DNA of 10,654 bases, taken from assembly GCA_905206365.1 (NCBI GenBank), contig CAJLHF010000056.1:1-10654 (forward strand). Reading direction: 5' to 3'. The stretch's first letter is position 1, and each line of letters begins with the position of its first letter. Position numbers and translations under genes: made by a program. The notes beneath the pieces are model-generated. The model worked only from the letters and a program-made list of their open reading frames with translations, had not been told where the DNA came from and did no database searches. Origin of the DNA: an uncultured Sutterella sp. (GTDB lineage Bacteria; Pseudomonadota; Gammaproteobacteria; Burkholderiales; Burkholderiaceae_F). Positions 1-7,124 of this stretch are shown here, in pieces.

Positions 1-621
1 GGATACCGACACAGCAAGCGCCCCTACAAGACAACGGACAGCAATCACGACATGACGGTGTATCCCAACCTTCTCAACCGCGACTTCAGACCTGGAAAGC
101 TCAATCGCGCTTGGGTTTCGGACATTACATACCTGCCGACGCCGAACGGAACCTCGTACTTGGCGACCTTCATGGATCTGGGCAGCCGGAGAATCTTGGG
201 GTGGGCGATCGATACGAAGATGACAACGGAGCTCATCTTGAAGGCACTTGACATGGCTGTGCAGACCCGCAGGCAGGAGAGGCTTTCCGTGACCGGCACG
301 ATTGTGCACTCGGATCGAGGTTCGCAGTACTGCTCTCAGAAGTTTCAGGGCCGCCTGGCTCAGCTGAACATGAGGCCGTCGATGAGCCGGTCGGGGAACT
401 GCTGGGACAACGCGCCCGGCGAGTCGATTTGGAGCTCGCTAAAGCGCGAGGTGCTCATTGGCTGGAAAAGGTTTGCCGGCCACGAAGCAGCTGTCGCCGC
501 CGTGGCTCACTGGATCCATGTCTATAATCATGTCCGTCCTCATTCCTCCATTGCAATGAAGACGCCGCTTGAATATGAAGAGGACTTGGCAACGAGCAAG
601 TCCGTCAAGCCTAGCGCCTAA
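1..621 (+). CDS. IS3-family transposase OrfB, 3' part (5' end outside window)
   Basis: This is the integrase-core (rve, DDE) half of an IS3-family transposase, which cuts and joins IS ends to target DNA. The frame is open from the first base, so the gene begins before the window; the ATG at 52 is internal, and the residues before it (ending TTDSNHD) match the linker typical of IS3 OrfB. The catalytic triad is intact: Asp at 121-123 in WVSDITYLPT, Asp at 313-315 in VHSDRGSQY, and Glu at 421-423 in APGESIW. Exactly 35 residues separate the second Asp and the Glu, the DD(35)E spacing of the family. The C-terminal YNHVRPHSSI block is also typical. It stops with TAA about 50 bases before the presumed IS right end. 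OrfA and the programmed frameshift would lie to the left. Family assignment is firm; the subgroup is not determined. Confidence 0.93.
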   Translation, partial: GYRHSKRPYKTTDSNHDMTVYPNLLNRDFRPGKLNRAWVSDITYLPTPNGTSYLATFMDLGSRRILGWAIDTKMTTELILKALDMAVQTRRQERLSVTGTIVHSDRGSQYCSQKFQGRLAQLNMRPSMSRSGNCWDNAPGESIWSSLKREVLIGWKRFAGHEAAVAAVAHWIHVYNHVRPHSSIAMKTPLEYEEDLATSKSVKPSA

Positions 622-644
622 GCGCTTCACGCCTATCTCACCGG

Positions 645-671
645 CTTAACAAGTCCGGATTTCGCGCCCCA
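645..671 (-). repeat. Candidate IS3-family right terminal inverted repeat
   Basis: Read inward from the proposed outer end on the minus strand, the sequence begins TGGGGCGCGAAATCCGGAC and continues to about 645. It starts with TG and carries an internal GGAC block, a common feature of IS3-family terminal repeats. It also encodes the last, non-homologous residues of the truncated methyltransferase. Without the left end this is a prediction. Confidence 0.45.
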
Positions 672-2277
672 CCCCAGCGTTTTTCCAATCCTCGCCAAAC
701 ACGGATAACAAATCGGACTTCTGCTCCTTACTCATGAAGCGCGCACCGGAAAACGGAGGGTTCCCCATGATGAAGGAAAGCTCTTCCTTGGGGAGGACAC
801 TCGTCCAGTCCATGCGAAGCGCGTTGCCCTCATGGATGTTCGTGTTCGTTTTCAACGGGAAGAAATCCAGGGCGGCACCGATGATGTCTTCGGTTTCCTT
901 GAGCATTTGGCTCTCGGCGATCCAGAGCGCCGTTTCGGCGACCGCGCAAGCGAAATCGTTAACTTCGATCCCGTAGAACTGGCTGATCTGCACCTTGACG
1001 GGCGAGTGCTCCCCGCCGAAGTCGAGCTGCCCAACCCCCCTGTTGAGTTCGAGGATGACTTTGTTTTCAAGGCGGCGAAGCTGGATGTAGGTTTCCGTCA
1101 GGAAGTTCCCCGACCCGCAGGCGGGGTCGAGGAACTTGAGCGAACCGAGCTGCTCCTGAAACGCCCGAAGCTTTCGATCGCGAGTAACCGGTTGCTTGGT
1201 TTTCATGATTTCGGCAAACTCGGCGTTGAGGTCATCCATGAAAAGAGGATTGATGACCTTCAGGATGTTCGCAACGGACGTGTAGTGCATCCCGCCCTTC
1301 CGGCGAGTTTCGGGGTTCAAGGTACTTTCGAAGACCGCCCCGAAGATGGTCGGACTGATGCCCGACCAATCGAAGCCTTCGCTCGCTTCCGTGAGCAGAA
1401 GCTTGACGATGTCGGGCGTGAACGCAGGGATTTCCAGCTTGTCCGTGTCGGCGAAGAGGTTCCCGTTGACGTAGGGGAACTCCGACGCAGGCGAGTCGTC
1501 GTACGGGTCGCGGTCCTCTTCCTTCGTGTTCAGCATGTCGAACAGTTCGAGAACGGCCTTGCGGACGGCGAAGGGCTTGTCGCGGTTGATCGCAACGTAA
1601 TCATGGAACATGGACTTGCGACCGAAGAGTCCGGCGTCTTCTGCGTACAGGCAGAAGACCAAGCGTACGCAAAGGACATTGAGGCTCTTCAGGGCACGCT
1701 CGCTCTTTGGGTCGACGTACCCCTTCAAGAGCTCGTTGTAGAGCTTTCCGACGAGTTCGCCCGCCTTGACGGAAATTTCCTGCTCCTGCGCGACGACGTC
1801 CGCGTCGGTTCGAACCAGGAACTGAAGACGGTGGTACTCCTTGGGAAGGTCCGCAAGCTTGATGACCTGCGGCTCTCCGGACGGATTTTCCATGTCATAC
1901 ACATGGAACTCCGCGAAGTTCGAGATCACGATCCAGCGCGGACGGTCGCTGTAGGGCAGTTCGGCCGAGTAGCGCTTCGCCTGCTGGAAGGGCGTGAGCA
2001 TCGTGCCGTCCGACTGCTTGATCTTCTTGGAGAGATCCTTCCCGAGGCCCTTCTGTTCGATGAGAACATGGGTGCTCTTGATGAAACCGTCGATGAAGCT
2101 CGTATGGTCGAGCACGACCTGGTCTTCAAAGCTGATGAGCTCTTCGGGGTGGTCTGCACCAAGTACATCGCGAAGCAGGGAGAGCCAGAACGTCTGAGAC
2201 TCTCCCTTCTCGTAGCCCTTTCCGGCCCAAAAATCGGCAAACCGTTTGGCCGCCTTGCTCTGTTCACGAGCGTTCAT
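646..2277 (-). CDS. MmeI-like (type IIL) restriction-methyltransferase, C-terminus lost to IS insertion
   Basis: This is the N-terminal 535 or so residues of a fused restriction endonuclease/adenine methyltransferase of the MmeI-like class. Residues 57-76 hold a PD-(D/E)xK-like nuclease motif (D63, E74, K76; D-x10-E-x-K). A helical region spans roughly 160-320, then GMHYTS (329-334). The SAM-binding motif LDPACGSGNF is at 383-392, YGIEVND is at 435-441, and the catalytic NPPF is at 506-509, indicating N6-adenine methylation. Family members usually run to about 900-1000 residues, with a target-recognition domain after the methyltransferase. Here family-like sequence stops at WKNAG (531-535) and eight foreign residues follow before TAA, inside the presumed IS end. 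The start is fixed by AAAGGAGGA 9 bases before ATG. It overlaps the upstream recombinase gene by 14 bases, implying translational coupling. Without a recognition domain it is probably inactive. Confidence 0.85.
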   Translation of the reverse strand: MNAREQSKAAKRFADFWAGKGYEKGESQTFWLSLLRDVLGADHPEELISFEDQVVLDHTSFIDGFIKSTHVLIEQKGLGKDLSKKIKQSDGTMLTPFQQAKRYSAELPYSDRPRWIVISNFAEFHVYDMENPSGEPQVIKLADLPKEYHRLQFLVRTDADVVAQEQEISVKAGELVGKLYNELLKGYVDPKSERALKSLNVLCVRLVFCLYAEDAGLFGRKSMFHDYVAINRDKPFAVRKAVLELFDMLNTKEEDRDPYDDSPASEFPYVNGNLFADTDKLEIPAFTPDIVKLLLTEASEGFDWSGISPTIFGAVFESTLNPETRRKGGMHYTSVANILKVINPLFMDDLNAEFAEIMKTKQPVTRDRKLRAFQEQLGSLKFLDPACGSGNFLTETYIQLRRLENKVILELNRGVGQLDFGGEHSPVKVQISQFYGIEVNDFACAVAETALWIAESQMLKETEDIIGAALDFFPLKTNTNIHEGNALRMDWTSVLPKEELSFIMGNPPFSGARFMSKEQKSDLLSVFGEDWKNAGVGREIRTC

Positions 2278-2852
2278 GCGTAGCTTCCTCCTTTAAGTAC
2301 TTGTAAATCGTGGTTCGGCCGATCTTGAGCTCTCGGGCTACACGGGCGACCGGTACGCCCGCGTCGATCTTCTTCTTTGCTTTTTCGAGCAACTCCGCGT
2401 CTACGGGCTTGCGGCCCTTGTAGATGCCTTCCTTCTTTGCGAGCTCGATGCCCTCCTGTTGCCGCTCGCGGATGAGCGAGCGCTCGAACTGAGCAATCGC
2501 CCCCATCATCGCGAAGATGAGCTCCGTCATCGGATCCGCGTTGCCCTTGGGTTCCAAACGGATGCCTTCCTTGAGGAAGACGCCTGCACCCCGCGTTGCC
2601 GCAGTTTTCCGGTGATATCCGGTAGGACCATCAGGCTGCGTGACAGGCGATCCATGTTGCAGACGATGAGGTCGTCATCCTCGCGCAAGTAACGCATCAT
2701 CTCTTCGAAACCGGGCCTCTCCGTGTTCTTTCCGGACACCGTGTCCGAGAAGATGCGGTCCGTCGAAGCAGTTCCGGCTCGACGAGCCGCCTGTCGAGAT
2801 GCTGCGACGCGGAGCTCACGCGAGCGTAGCCGATATTTTGTCCTTTGGCCAT
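2264..2852 (-). pseudogene. Serine recombinase (resolvase/invertase family), two frameshifts
   Basis: Three reading frames together give one small serine recombinase of about 196 residues. Frame one starts at the ATG at 2850-2852 with MAKGQNIGYARVSSASQHLD, containing the catalytic Ser of YARVS. A one-base loss near 2776-2790 shifts to the frame reading AGTASTDRIFSDTVSGKNTE and then IVCNMDRLSRSL, the conserved Arg-containing active-site block. A second one-base loss near 2581-2590 shifts to FLKEGIRLEPKGNADPMTE, the E-helix segment AMMGAIAQFERSLIRER, and a C-terminal helix-turn-helix (VARVARELKIGRTTIYKYL). No single frame encodes both the catalytic and DNA-binding parts, so the gene is inactive unless the shifts are sequencing errors. 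It overlaps the start of the MmeI-like gene by 14 bases and was probably cotranscribed with it. I see no clear ribosome-binding site at its start. Confidence 0.85.
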
Positions 2853-2970
2853 GTTTGCATCAGAGATGTTCGGGTCTTGAAAATCTAACCTATCTCGCCC
2901 CCTTCTTCACGGTCTCGAATTTTTCGCCCGGGTATACCGATCCCCTTCGAATGCGGCGGCGTTTTCCTCT

Positions 2971-2984
2971 TTGAGGCCGATCAA
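2971..2984. promoter_or_regulatory. FNR/Anr-box-like palindrome
   Basis: TTGAG-GCCG-ATCAA matches the FNR-family consensus TTGAT-N4-ATCAA at 9 of 10 specified bases. It lies about 190 bases upstream of the exported reductase start. If transcription starts about 7 bases after the CATAAT at 3039-3044, the site is centred near -73, close to a class I activator position. Oxygen-responsive control would suit an anaerobic respiratory reductase, but a single site this short can arise by chance. Confidence 0.4.
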
Positions 2985-3158
2985 ACAGCCAGCGTGAGTT
3001 TGCCGAGCGCTCCCGCGAGCGGCGCGAAGGCGGAGGGTCATAATCAAACGGCGAAACGGGATTTTCCCGTTCCTCGAAGAACCTTTTCGAAGTTTGGCGG
3101 ACCGTACGGACCTCGGGCCGCCTTCGAGAGGCAAAAGACAAACCAAGAGGAAAACCAC

Positions 3159-3166
3159 AAAGGAGG
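3159..3166 (+). promoter_or_regulatory. Strong ribosome-binding site deciding the reductase start
   Basis: AAAGGAGG lies 8 bases before the ATG at 3175. This start places a signal peptide at the very N-terminus. The longer in-frame start at 3094 would bury that signal behind 27 charged, non-conserved residues. Confidence 0.85.
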
Positions 3167-3174
3167 ATCATCGT

Positions 3175-4977
3175 ATGATCGGGAAAACCATGGCGGCGCT
3201 CGCCGTTGCAGCGCTCTTTTCGGGAAGCCTGGCCGCCGCGACCCCGGCCCTGAAAGACGGAACGTACACGGGGACGGGCTCGGGGCGCAACGGCGAAATC
3301 ACCGTCGAATTGACCGTCAAGGCGGGGAAGCTTGCCACCGTGAACGTCGTTCGGCACGGCGAAACGGCGGGCATTTCGGATGCGGCTCTGGCGCGGGTTC
3401 CCGCCGAAATCGTCGCGCAGCAGTCGACGGCGGTCGACGCCGTCACGGGGGCGACGATGACGAGCGAGGGCATCAAGGCGGCCGTGGCCGACGCGATCCG
3501 CCAAGCGGGCGGCGATCCGGCTCTCTTCGCGGTGAAGAAGGTCGGCAAGAAGCAGGCCGCGAAGACGATCAAGGAAAATGCCGACATCGTCGTGGTCGGC
3601 GCGGGCGGCTCGGGGATGTCCGCTGCCGTGCGTGCGGAAACCCTGGGCAAGTCCGTGATCCTCATCGAGAAGATGCCGACGATCGGCGGCGCCACGGTCC
3701 TCAATGCGGGGACGTTGATCGCGACGGGGTCGCGCTACCAGCGCGAAGTAATGAAGGAAACGAAGGACAGCCCCGAACTCGCGGCCGAAGACATCTTCCG
3801 CGTCGGGAAGCACAAAAACGACCCGGTGCTCGTACGGATGGTGACGGAGCGCGTGGGCGGCGTTGTCGACTGGTTGATCGACGACCTCAAAATCCCGTAC
3901 GGTCCCGCCGCGACGCAGTATCCCGACCATTCGGCCAACCGCCAGCTCGGCGTGACGGGCCGTTCGGTCAACTACCTCAACCTCATGCGGGAAAAGTTCC
4001 TCGGCATGGGCGGGAAATTGCTGCTTGAGACCCGCGCGCAGTCCTTCATCACGGATGCGAACGGGCGCGTGGTCGGTGTGAAGGCGACGGATGCCGCGGG
4101 CAATACGGTCGAACTCACCTCGAAGGCGGTCATCCTCGCTTCCGGCGGGTTCGGGGCGGATCAATCGATGTTGCCGCCCTCGATGAAGAACTACCTCTTT
4201 TACGGTGTCGACGGCGAAACGGGCGACGGCCTCAAGATGGCCCGGGCTCTGAATGCGGGGACGATCAACCTCGACCTCGTCAAGATGTACCCGCAGGGCG
4301 TCGAAACCCGTCCGCATCACGGCCTGGCCGCCACGGCATCGTCAACCGATACGATGAAGGCTTCGGGCGCCATCTACGTCAACAACCGCGGCGAGCGTTT
4401 CGTCGATGAAAACGCGGGTCTCGGCGTTCTCACGGAAGCGACCGTCGCACAGCCCGATTCCATTGCGTACATCGTCATGGACAAGGCCGCCTGGGAAAAG
4501 TACGTGGCAAAGTCGTTGGAAGACAAGCTCGTTCCCGACGCCGCGGCGCTTGATGCGTGGACGAAGATCGTCAACAACGGTCGCCCCGTAATGGCGGTCT
4601 CGGATTCGCTCGAAGAAGCGGCGCGCACCATGGGGATCGATCCTGCGGGACTTACGAAGACCGTCACGCATTGGAACGAAATGGTGAAGGCGGGCAAGGA
4701 CGCGGACTTCAGCCGTAAGATCACGGGCGGGCTCGGCGAGGGACCCTACCGCATCGTCGAACAGAAGGTGCGCTACCAGACGACGCTCGGGGGCCTCAAG
4801 GCCGATGCGGGTCTGCGGATCCTCGACACCGCCGGCAAGGCCATTCCCGGCCTCTACGGTGCGGGTTGCGTCGTGGGCGGCGCGAATGGCGCGGACTCGA
4901 TGACCGCAATGATGAATTCGTGGGCCATCGTCTCGGGTGTCGTTGCGGCGGAAACCGCCGTTGCGGATCTCAAGTAA
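3175..4977 (+). CDS. Exported FMN- and FAD-binding reductase, fumarate/urocanate reductase superfamily
   Basis: A 600-residue periplasmic flavoprotein of the kind that passes respiratory-chain electrons to an organic acceptor. Residues 1-22 form a Sec signal peptide (hydrophobic core AALAVAALFSGSLA, AxA-type site). Residues 26-112 are an FMN-binding domain with the flavinylation motif DAVTGAT (88-94); Thr94 should carry phosphodiester-linked FMN added by ApbE. Residues 137-595 form the FAD_binding_2 domain, with GAGGSG at 142-147 and a flavin-contact block near LYGAGCVVGGANGADS (560-575). There is no CxxCH haem motif, so it resembles the haem-free UrdA type more than flavocytochrome c3. Key positions differ from fumarate reductase: His365 becomes Tyr372 and Glu378 becomes Asp392 (both as in UrdA), while the proton-donating Arg402 becomes Leu416. 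The substrate is therefore unknown. No partner cytochrome or apbE lies alongside; the gene appears monocistronic and ends at a strong terminator. Confidence 0.92.
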   Translation: MIGKTMAALAVAALFSGSLAAATPALKDGTYTGTGSGRNGEITVELTVKAGKLATVNVVRHGETAGISDAALARVPAEIVAQQSTAVDAVTGATMTSEGIKAAVADAIRQAGGDPALFAVKKVGKKQAAKTIKENADIVVVGAGGSGMSAAVRAETLGKSVILIEKMPTIGGATVLNAGTLIATGSRYQREVMKETKDSPELAAEDIFRVGKHKNDPVLVRMVTERVGGVVDWLIDDLKIPYGPAATQYPDHSANRQLGVTGRSVNYLNLMREKFLGMGGKLLLETRAQSFITDANGRVVGVKATDAAGNTVELTSKAVILASGGFGADQSMLPPSMKNYLFYGVDGETGDGLKMARALNAGTINLDLVKMYPQGVETRPHHGLAATASSTDTMKASGAIYVNNRGERFVDENAGLGVLTEATVAQPDSIAYIVMDKAAWEKYVAKSLEDKLVPDAAALDAWTKIVNNGRPVMAVSDSLEEAARTMGIDPAGLTKTVTHWNEMVKAGKDADFSRKITGGLGEGPYRIVEQKVRYQTTLGGLKADAGLRILDTAGKAIPGLYGAGCVVGGANGADSMTAMMNSWAIVSGVVAAETAVADLK

Positions 4978-4997
4978 CCGCGTAAGATCCGGCACAA

Positions 4998-5055
4998 GGA
5001 AAAACGGACCGCCCGAAGGCTCGTAAGAGCCTGTCGGACGGTCCGTTCTTTTTCC
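4998..5055. terminator. Bidirectional intrinsic terminator between reductase and leuD
   Basis: The arms at 5003-5022 and 5027-5047 form a long, nearly perfect stem. The outer part AACGGACCG pairs with CGGTCCGTT, and the inner part AAGGCTC region pairs with GAGCCT around a GTAA loop (5023-5026), with one mismatch and one bulged base. A T-run (TTCTTTTT, 5046-5053) follows on the plus strand and an A-run (5000-5004) precedes, so it can end transcription of both convergent units. Confidence 0.9.
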
Positions 5056-5087
5056 GGTTCGGGATGACGTGAAGCTCTGCGGAGTCT

Positions 5088-5708
5088 TCAGCGTTTCGCT
5101 CCGTCGAGTCGCACCCAGGCGGGCGCACGGGTTTCGTAGTCGTCGATCGCATCCGACGCCTCAAGCGTCAGATCGATGGCGTCAAGCCCCTTCAAGAGCA
5201 TCGAACGACGGAAGGGGTCGATCGAAAAGGGGAAGGTTTCGCCCTCGAATTCGACCGTCTCCGTTTCGAGGTCGATCGTCACGGGCGTGCCCGGAGCGCG
5301 TTCGAGTTTCTCCAACATCTTCTCAACGACCGCTTCGGGCAACGTGACGGTGAGAAGGCCGTTTCCCAACGCGTTGTTGCGGAAGATGTCCGCAAACGAG
5401 GGTGCGATGATCGCGCGCAGCCCGAAGTCGAGAAGCGCCCACGGGGCGTGCTCGCGCGAGGAGCCGTTGCCGAAATTCTCTCGTGCGACGAGGATCTTCG
5501 CGTGACGGAAGGGCTCCCGATTGAGAACGAAGTCGGGATTCTCCCGCGTCTCTTCCGCATCGAGCCAACGGTCGTTGTGAAAGAGGTGCTTGCCGAAGCC
5601 CTTGCGGTCGACCGCAAGGAGGAATTGCTTCGGGATGATTTGGTCGGTGTCGACGTTCGCGCGGGCGAGCGGCGCGGCGACGGCGGTGAGCGTCGTGAAT
5701 TTTTCCAT
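5088..5708 (-). CDS. leuD: 3-isopropylmalate dehydratase small subunit
   Basis: The 206-residue swivelling-domain subunit pairs with LeuC to isomerise 2-isopropylmalate to 3-isopropylmalate in cytosolic leucine synthesis. ANVDTDQIIPKQFL (17-30) and FGNGSSREHAPWAL (79-92) are family signatures; the GSSREH loop contacts substrate at the LeuC interface. Length is close to that of the enteric enzyme (about 201). The residue normally Cys in the FGCGSSREH motif is Asn81 here. It is the last gene of the operon, starting 9 bases after the leuC stop, with GAGG overlapping that stop as ribosome-binding site, so it is probably translationally coupled. The terminator near 5000-5053 follows its stop. Confidence 0.97.
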   Translation of the reverse strand: MEKFTTLTAVAAPLARANVDTDQIIPKQFLLAVDRKGFGKHLFHNDRWLDAEETRENPDFVLNREPFRHAKILVARENFGNGSSREHAPWALLDFGLRAIIAPSFADIFRNNALGNGLLTVTLPEAVVEKMLEKLERAPGTPVTIDLETETVEFEGETFPFSIDPFRRSMLLKGLDAIDLTLEASDAIDDYETRAPAWVRLDGAKR

Positions 5709-5717
5709 GACTAAACC

Positions 5718-7121
5718 TCAATTCAAGAATTCGCGCGGGTCGGAGATGACGCCCGTGACGGCTGCGGCCGCGGCGCTCGCCGGACTCATGAGGTGCGTGC
5801 GGCTGCCGTAGCCCTGACGACCGACGAAGTTGCGGTTCGAGGTCGAGGCGACGCGCGAACCTGGCTGCGCCTTGTCGTCGTTCATCGCAAGGCACATCGA
5901 GCAGCCCGGAAGGCGCCACTCAAAGCCCGCGGCCTTGAAGACGTCGGCGAGTCCCTCGGCTTCGGCCGCGGCGCGTACTTCCATCGAGCCCGGAACGGCG
6001 AGCGCCCGAACGCCCGGCGCAACGCGCCGACCGCGCACGATTTCGGCCGCGGCCCGGAAGTCTTCGATGCGCCCGTTCGTGCAGGAGCCGATGAAGACGG
6101 TGTCGACGGGGGTGCCGATCAAAGGTTCGCCCGCTCGGAGTTCGGTGTACTCCAAGGCGGCGCGCGCGCTCGCGGCCTCGACGGGATCGTCGAAAGCGCT
6201 CGGATCGGGCACGCGTCCCGTCACGGCGCATTCCTGCCCGGGGTTCGTCCCCCAGGTGACCTGAGGTTCAAGCCGAGCGGCATCGATTTCGATTTCCGCG
6301 TCGAACACCGCATCGTCGTCCGTGCGCAGGGTCTTCCAGTAAGCGAGCGCTTCGTCCCACGCTTTCCCTTCGGGCGCGAAGGGGCGTCCCTTGAGGTAGG
6401 CGAAGGTCGTCTCGTCGGGGGCGATCATCCCCACCTTGGCACCCATTTCGATCGCCATGTTGGAGAGCGTCATGCGGCCTTCCATCGAGAGGTGCTCGAC
6501 CGCTTCGCCCGCGAATTCGACGGCGTAGCCCGTGCCGCCCGCGGTCGTGAGACGACCCGCCACGGCGAGAATCAGGTCCTTGGCGGACACGCCCCGTCCG
6601 AGACGCCCCGTGCAGCGGATGCGCATCGTCTTGAGGCGCTGCTGTTTCAGGGTCTGCGTTGCCATCACGTGTTCGACTTCCGACGTGCCGATCCCGAAAG
6701 CAAGCGCTCCGAACGCGCCGTGGGTGGCGGTGTGGGAGTCGCCGCAAACAAGCGTCGTCCCGGGAAGCGTGAAGCCCGTCTGGGGGCCGACGATGTGAAC
6801 GATTCCCTGACGCGGATGACCGAGCCCGTAGAGCGTGACGCCGAACTCGCGGCAATTTTCGATCAGGGTCGTTACCTGGGTGCGCGCCATGGGCGAGCAC
6901 GCTTCCAGGGAGGGCGACTCGGTCGAAATGTCGTGGTCCATGGTGGCGAGCATCAAATCGGGCCGACGGGGTTTGCGTCCCGCGGCGCGCAGCCCCGCAA
7001 AGGCCTGAGGACTCGTCACTTCATGAACGAGATGCCGGTCGATGTAAAGAAGCGGCAACTCTCCCGGACGCTCCGCGACGACGTGGGCGTCGAAAACCTT
7101 TTCGTAGAGTGTCTTTCCCAT
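5718..7121 (-). CDS. leuC: 3-isopropylmalate dehydratase large subunit
   Basis: This 467-residue aconitase-family subunit holds the [4Fe-4S] cluster that performs the dehydration/rehydration step of leucine synthesis. The three cluster ligands are Cys347 in GSCTNGR and Cys407 and Cys410 in PGCSMCLAMN. CGDSHTATHGAFGALAFGIG (126-145) and STSNRNFVGRQG (426-437) are strong family signatures. The start is supported by GGGGAGG 8 bases before the ATG, inside the end of leuB; the leuB stop is only 3 bases away, a sign of coupled translation. The segment DHDISTESPS...ENCREFGVTLY and YWKTLRTDD resembles the E. coli enzyme rather than the Burkholderia-type LeuC as I remember them. Confidence 0.98.
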   Translation of the reverse strand: MGKTLYEKVFDAHVVAERPGELPLLYIDRHLVHEVTSPQAFAGLRAAGRKPRRPDLMLATMDHDISTESPSLEACSPMARTQVTTLIENCREFGVTLYGLGHPRQGIVHIVGPQTGFTLPGTTLVCGDSHTATHGAFGALAFGIGTSEVEHVMATQTLKQQRLKTMRIRCTGRLGRGVSAKDLILAVAGRLTTAGGTGYAVEFAGEAVEHLSMEGRMTLSNMAIEMGAKVGMIAPDETTFAYLKGRPFAPEGKAWDEALAYWKTLRTDDDAVFDAEIEIDAARLEPQVTWGTNPGQECAVTGRVPDPSAFDDPVEAASARAALEYTELRAGEPLIGTPVDTVFIGSCTNGRIEDFRAAAEIVRGRRVAPGVRALAVPGSMEVRAAAEAEGLADVFKAAGFEWRLPGCSMCLAMNDDKAQPGSRVASTSNRNFVGRQGYGSRTHLMSPASAAAAAVTGVISDPREFLN

Positions 7122-7124
7122 GGT

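Larger units (their letters stand above)
1..671 (+). mobile_element. Right-hand part of an IS3-family insertion sequence
   Basis: The element carries orfB on the plus strand, so its right terminus lies just beyond the stop codon. I place the end at 671. There the plus strand reads ...GCGCCCCA then CCCCAGCG, giving the CA-3' terminus that IS3-family elements have. It is also where the minus-strand methyltransferase reading stops resembling its family. Bases 672-674 (ccc) could be the 3-base target duplication. The left end and left inverted repeat are outside the window, so neither the repeat nor the duplication can be confirmed. Confidence 0.75.
2853..3174. other. Divergent intergenic region between recombinase remnant and exported reductase
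   Basis: No gene is supported in these 322 bases. The region should hold promoters for both directions, but I see no good -35/-10 pair. A CATAAT at 3039-3044 could serve as a plus-strand -10 without a recognisable -35. It also contains an FNR-box-like site (2971-2984), a short perfect hairpin AACGGGA-TTT-TCCCGTT (3055-3071) in the reductase leader, and the palindrome CCGTACGG (3102-3109). The plus-strand frame extending upstream to an ATG at 3094 is not used, because a signal peptide and a strong ribosome-binding site fix the start at 3175. Confidence 0.6.

Noticed and set aside
832..2283. Plus-strand open frame of 483 codons opposite the methylase
   Set aside because: It is antisense to a gene with clear methyltransferase motifs and has no recognisable domain or ribosome-binding site.
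3055..3071. Hairpin AACGGGA-TTT-TCCCGTT as a terminator or riboswitch
   Set aside because: No T-run follows, and the surroundings show no known riboswitch layout; it is kept only as a note in the intergenic entry.
3094..3174. Longer N-terminus of the reductase
   Set aside because: It would add 27 charged residues ahead of a clean signal peptide, and the strong ribosome-binding site is 8 bases before 3175.
2890..4320. Minus-strand open frame of 476 codons opposite the reductase
   Set aside because: Arg/His-rich composition with no motif; the plus strand encodes a clear flavoprotein.
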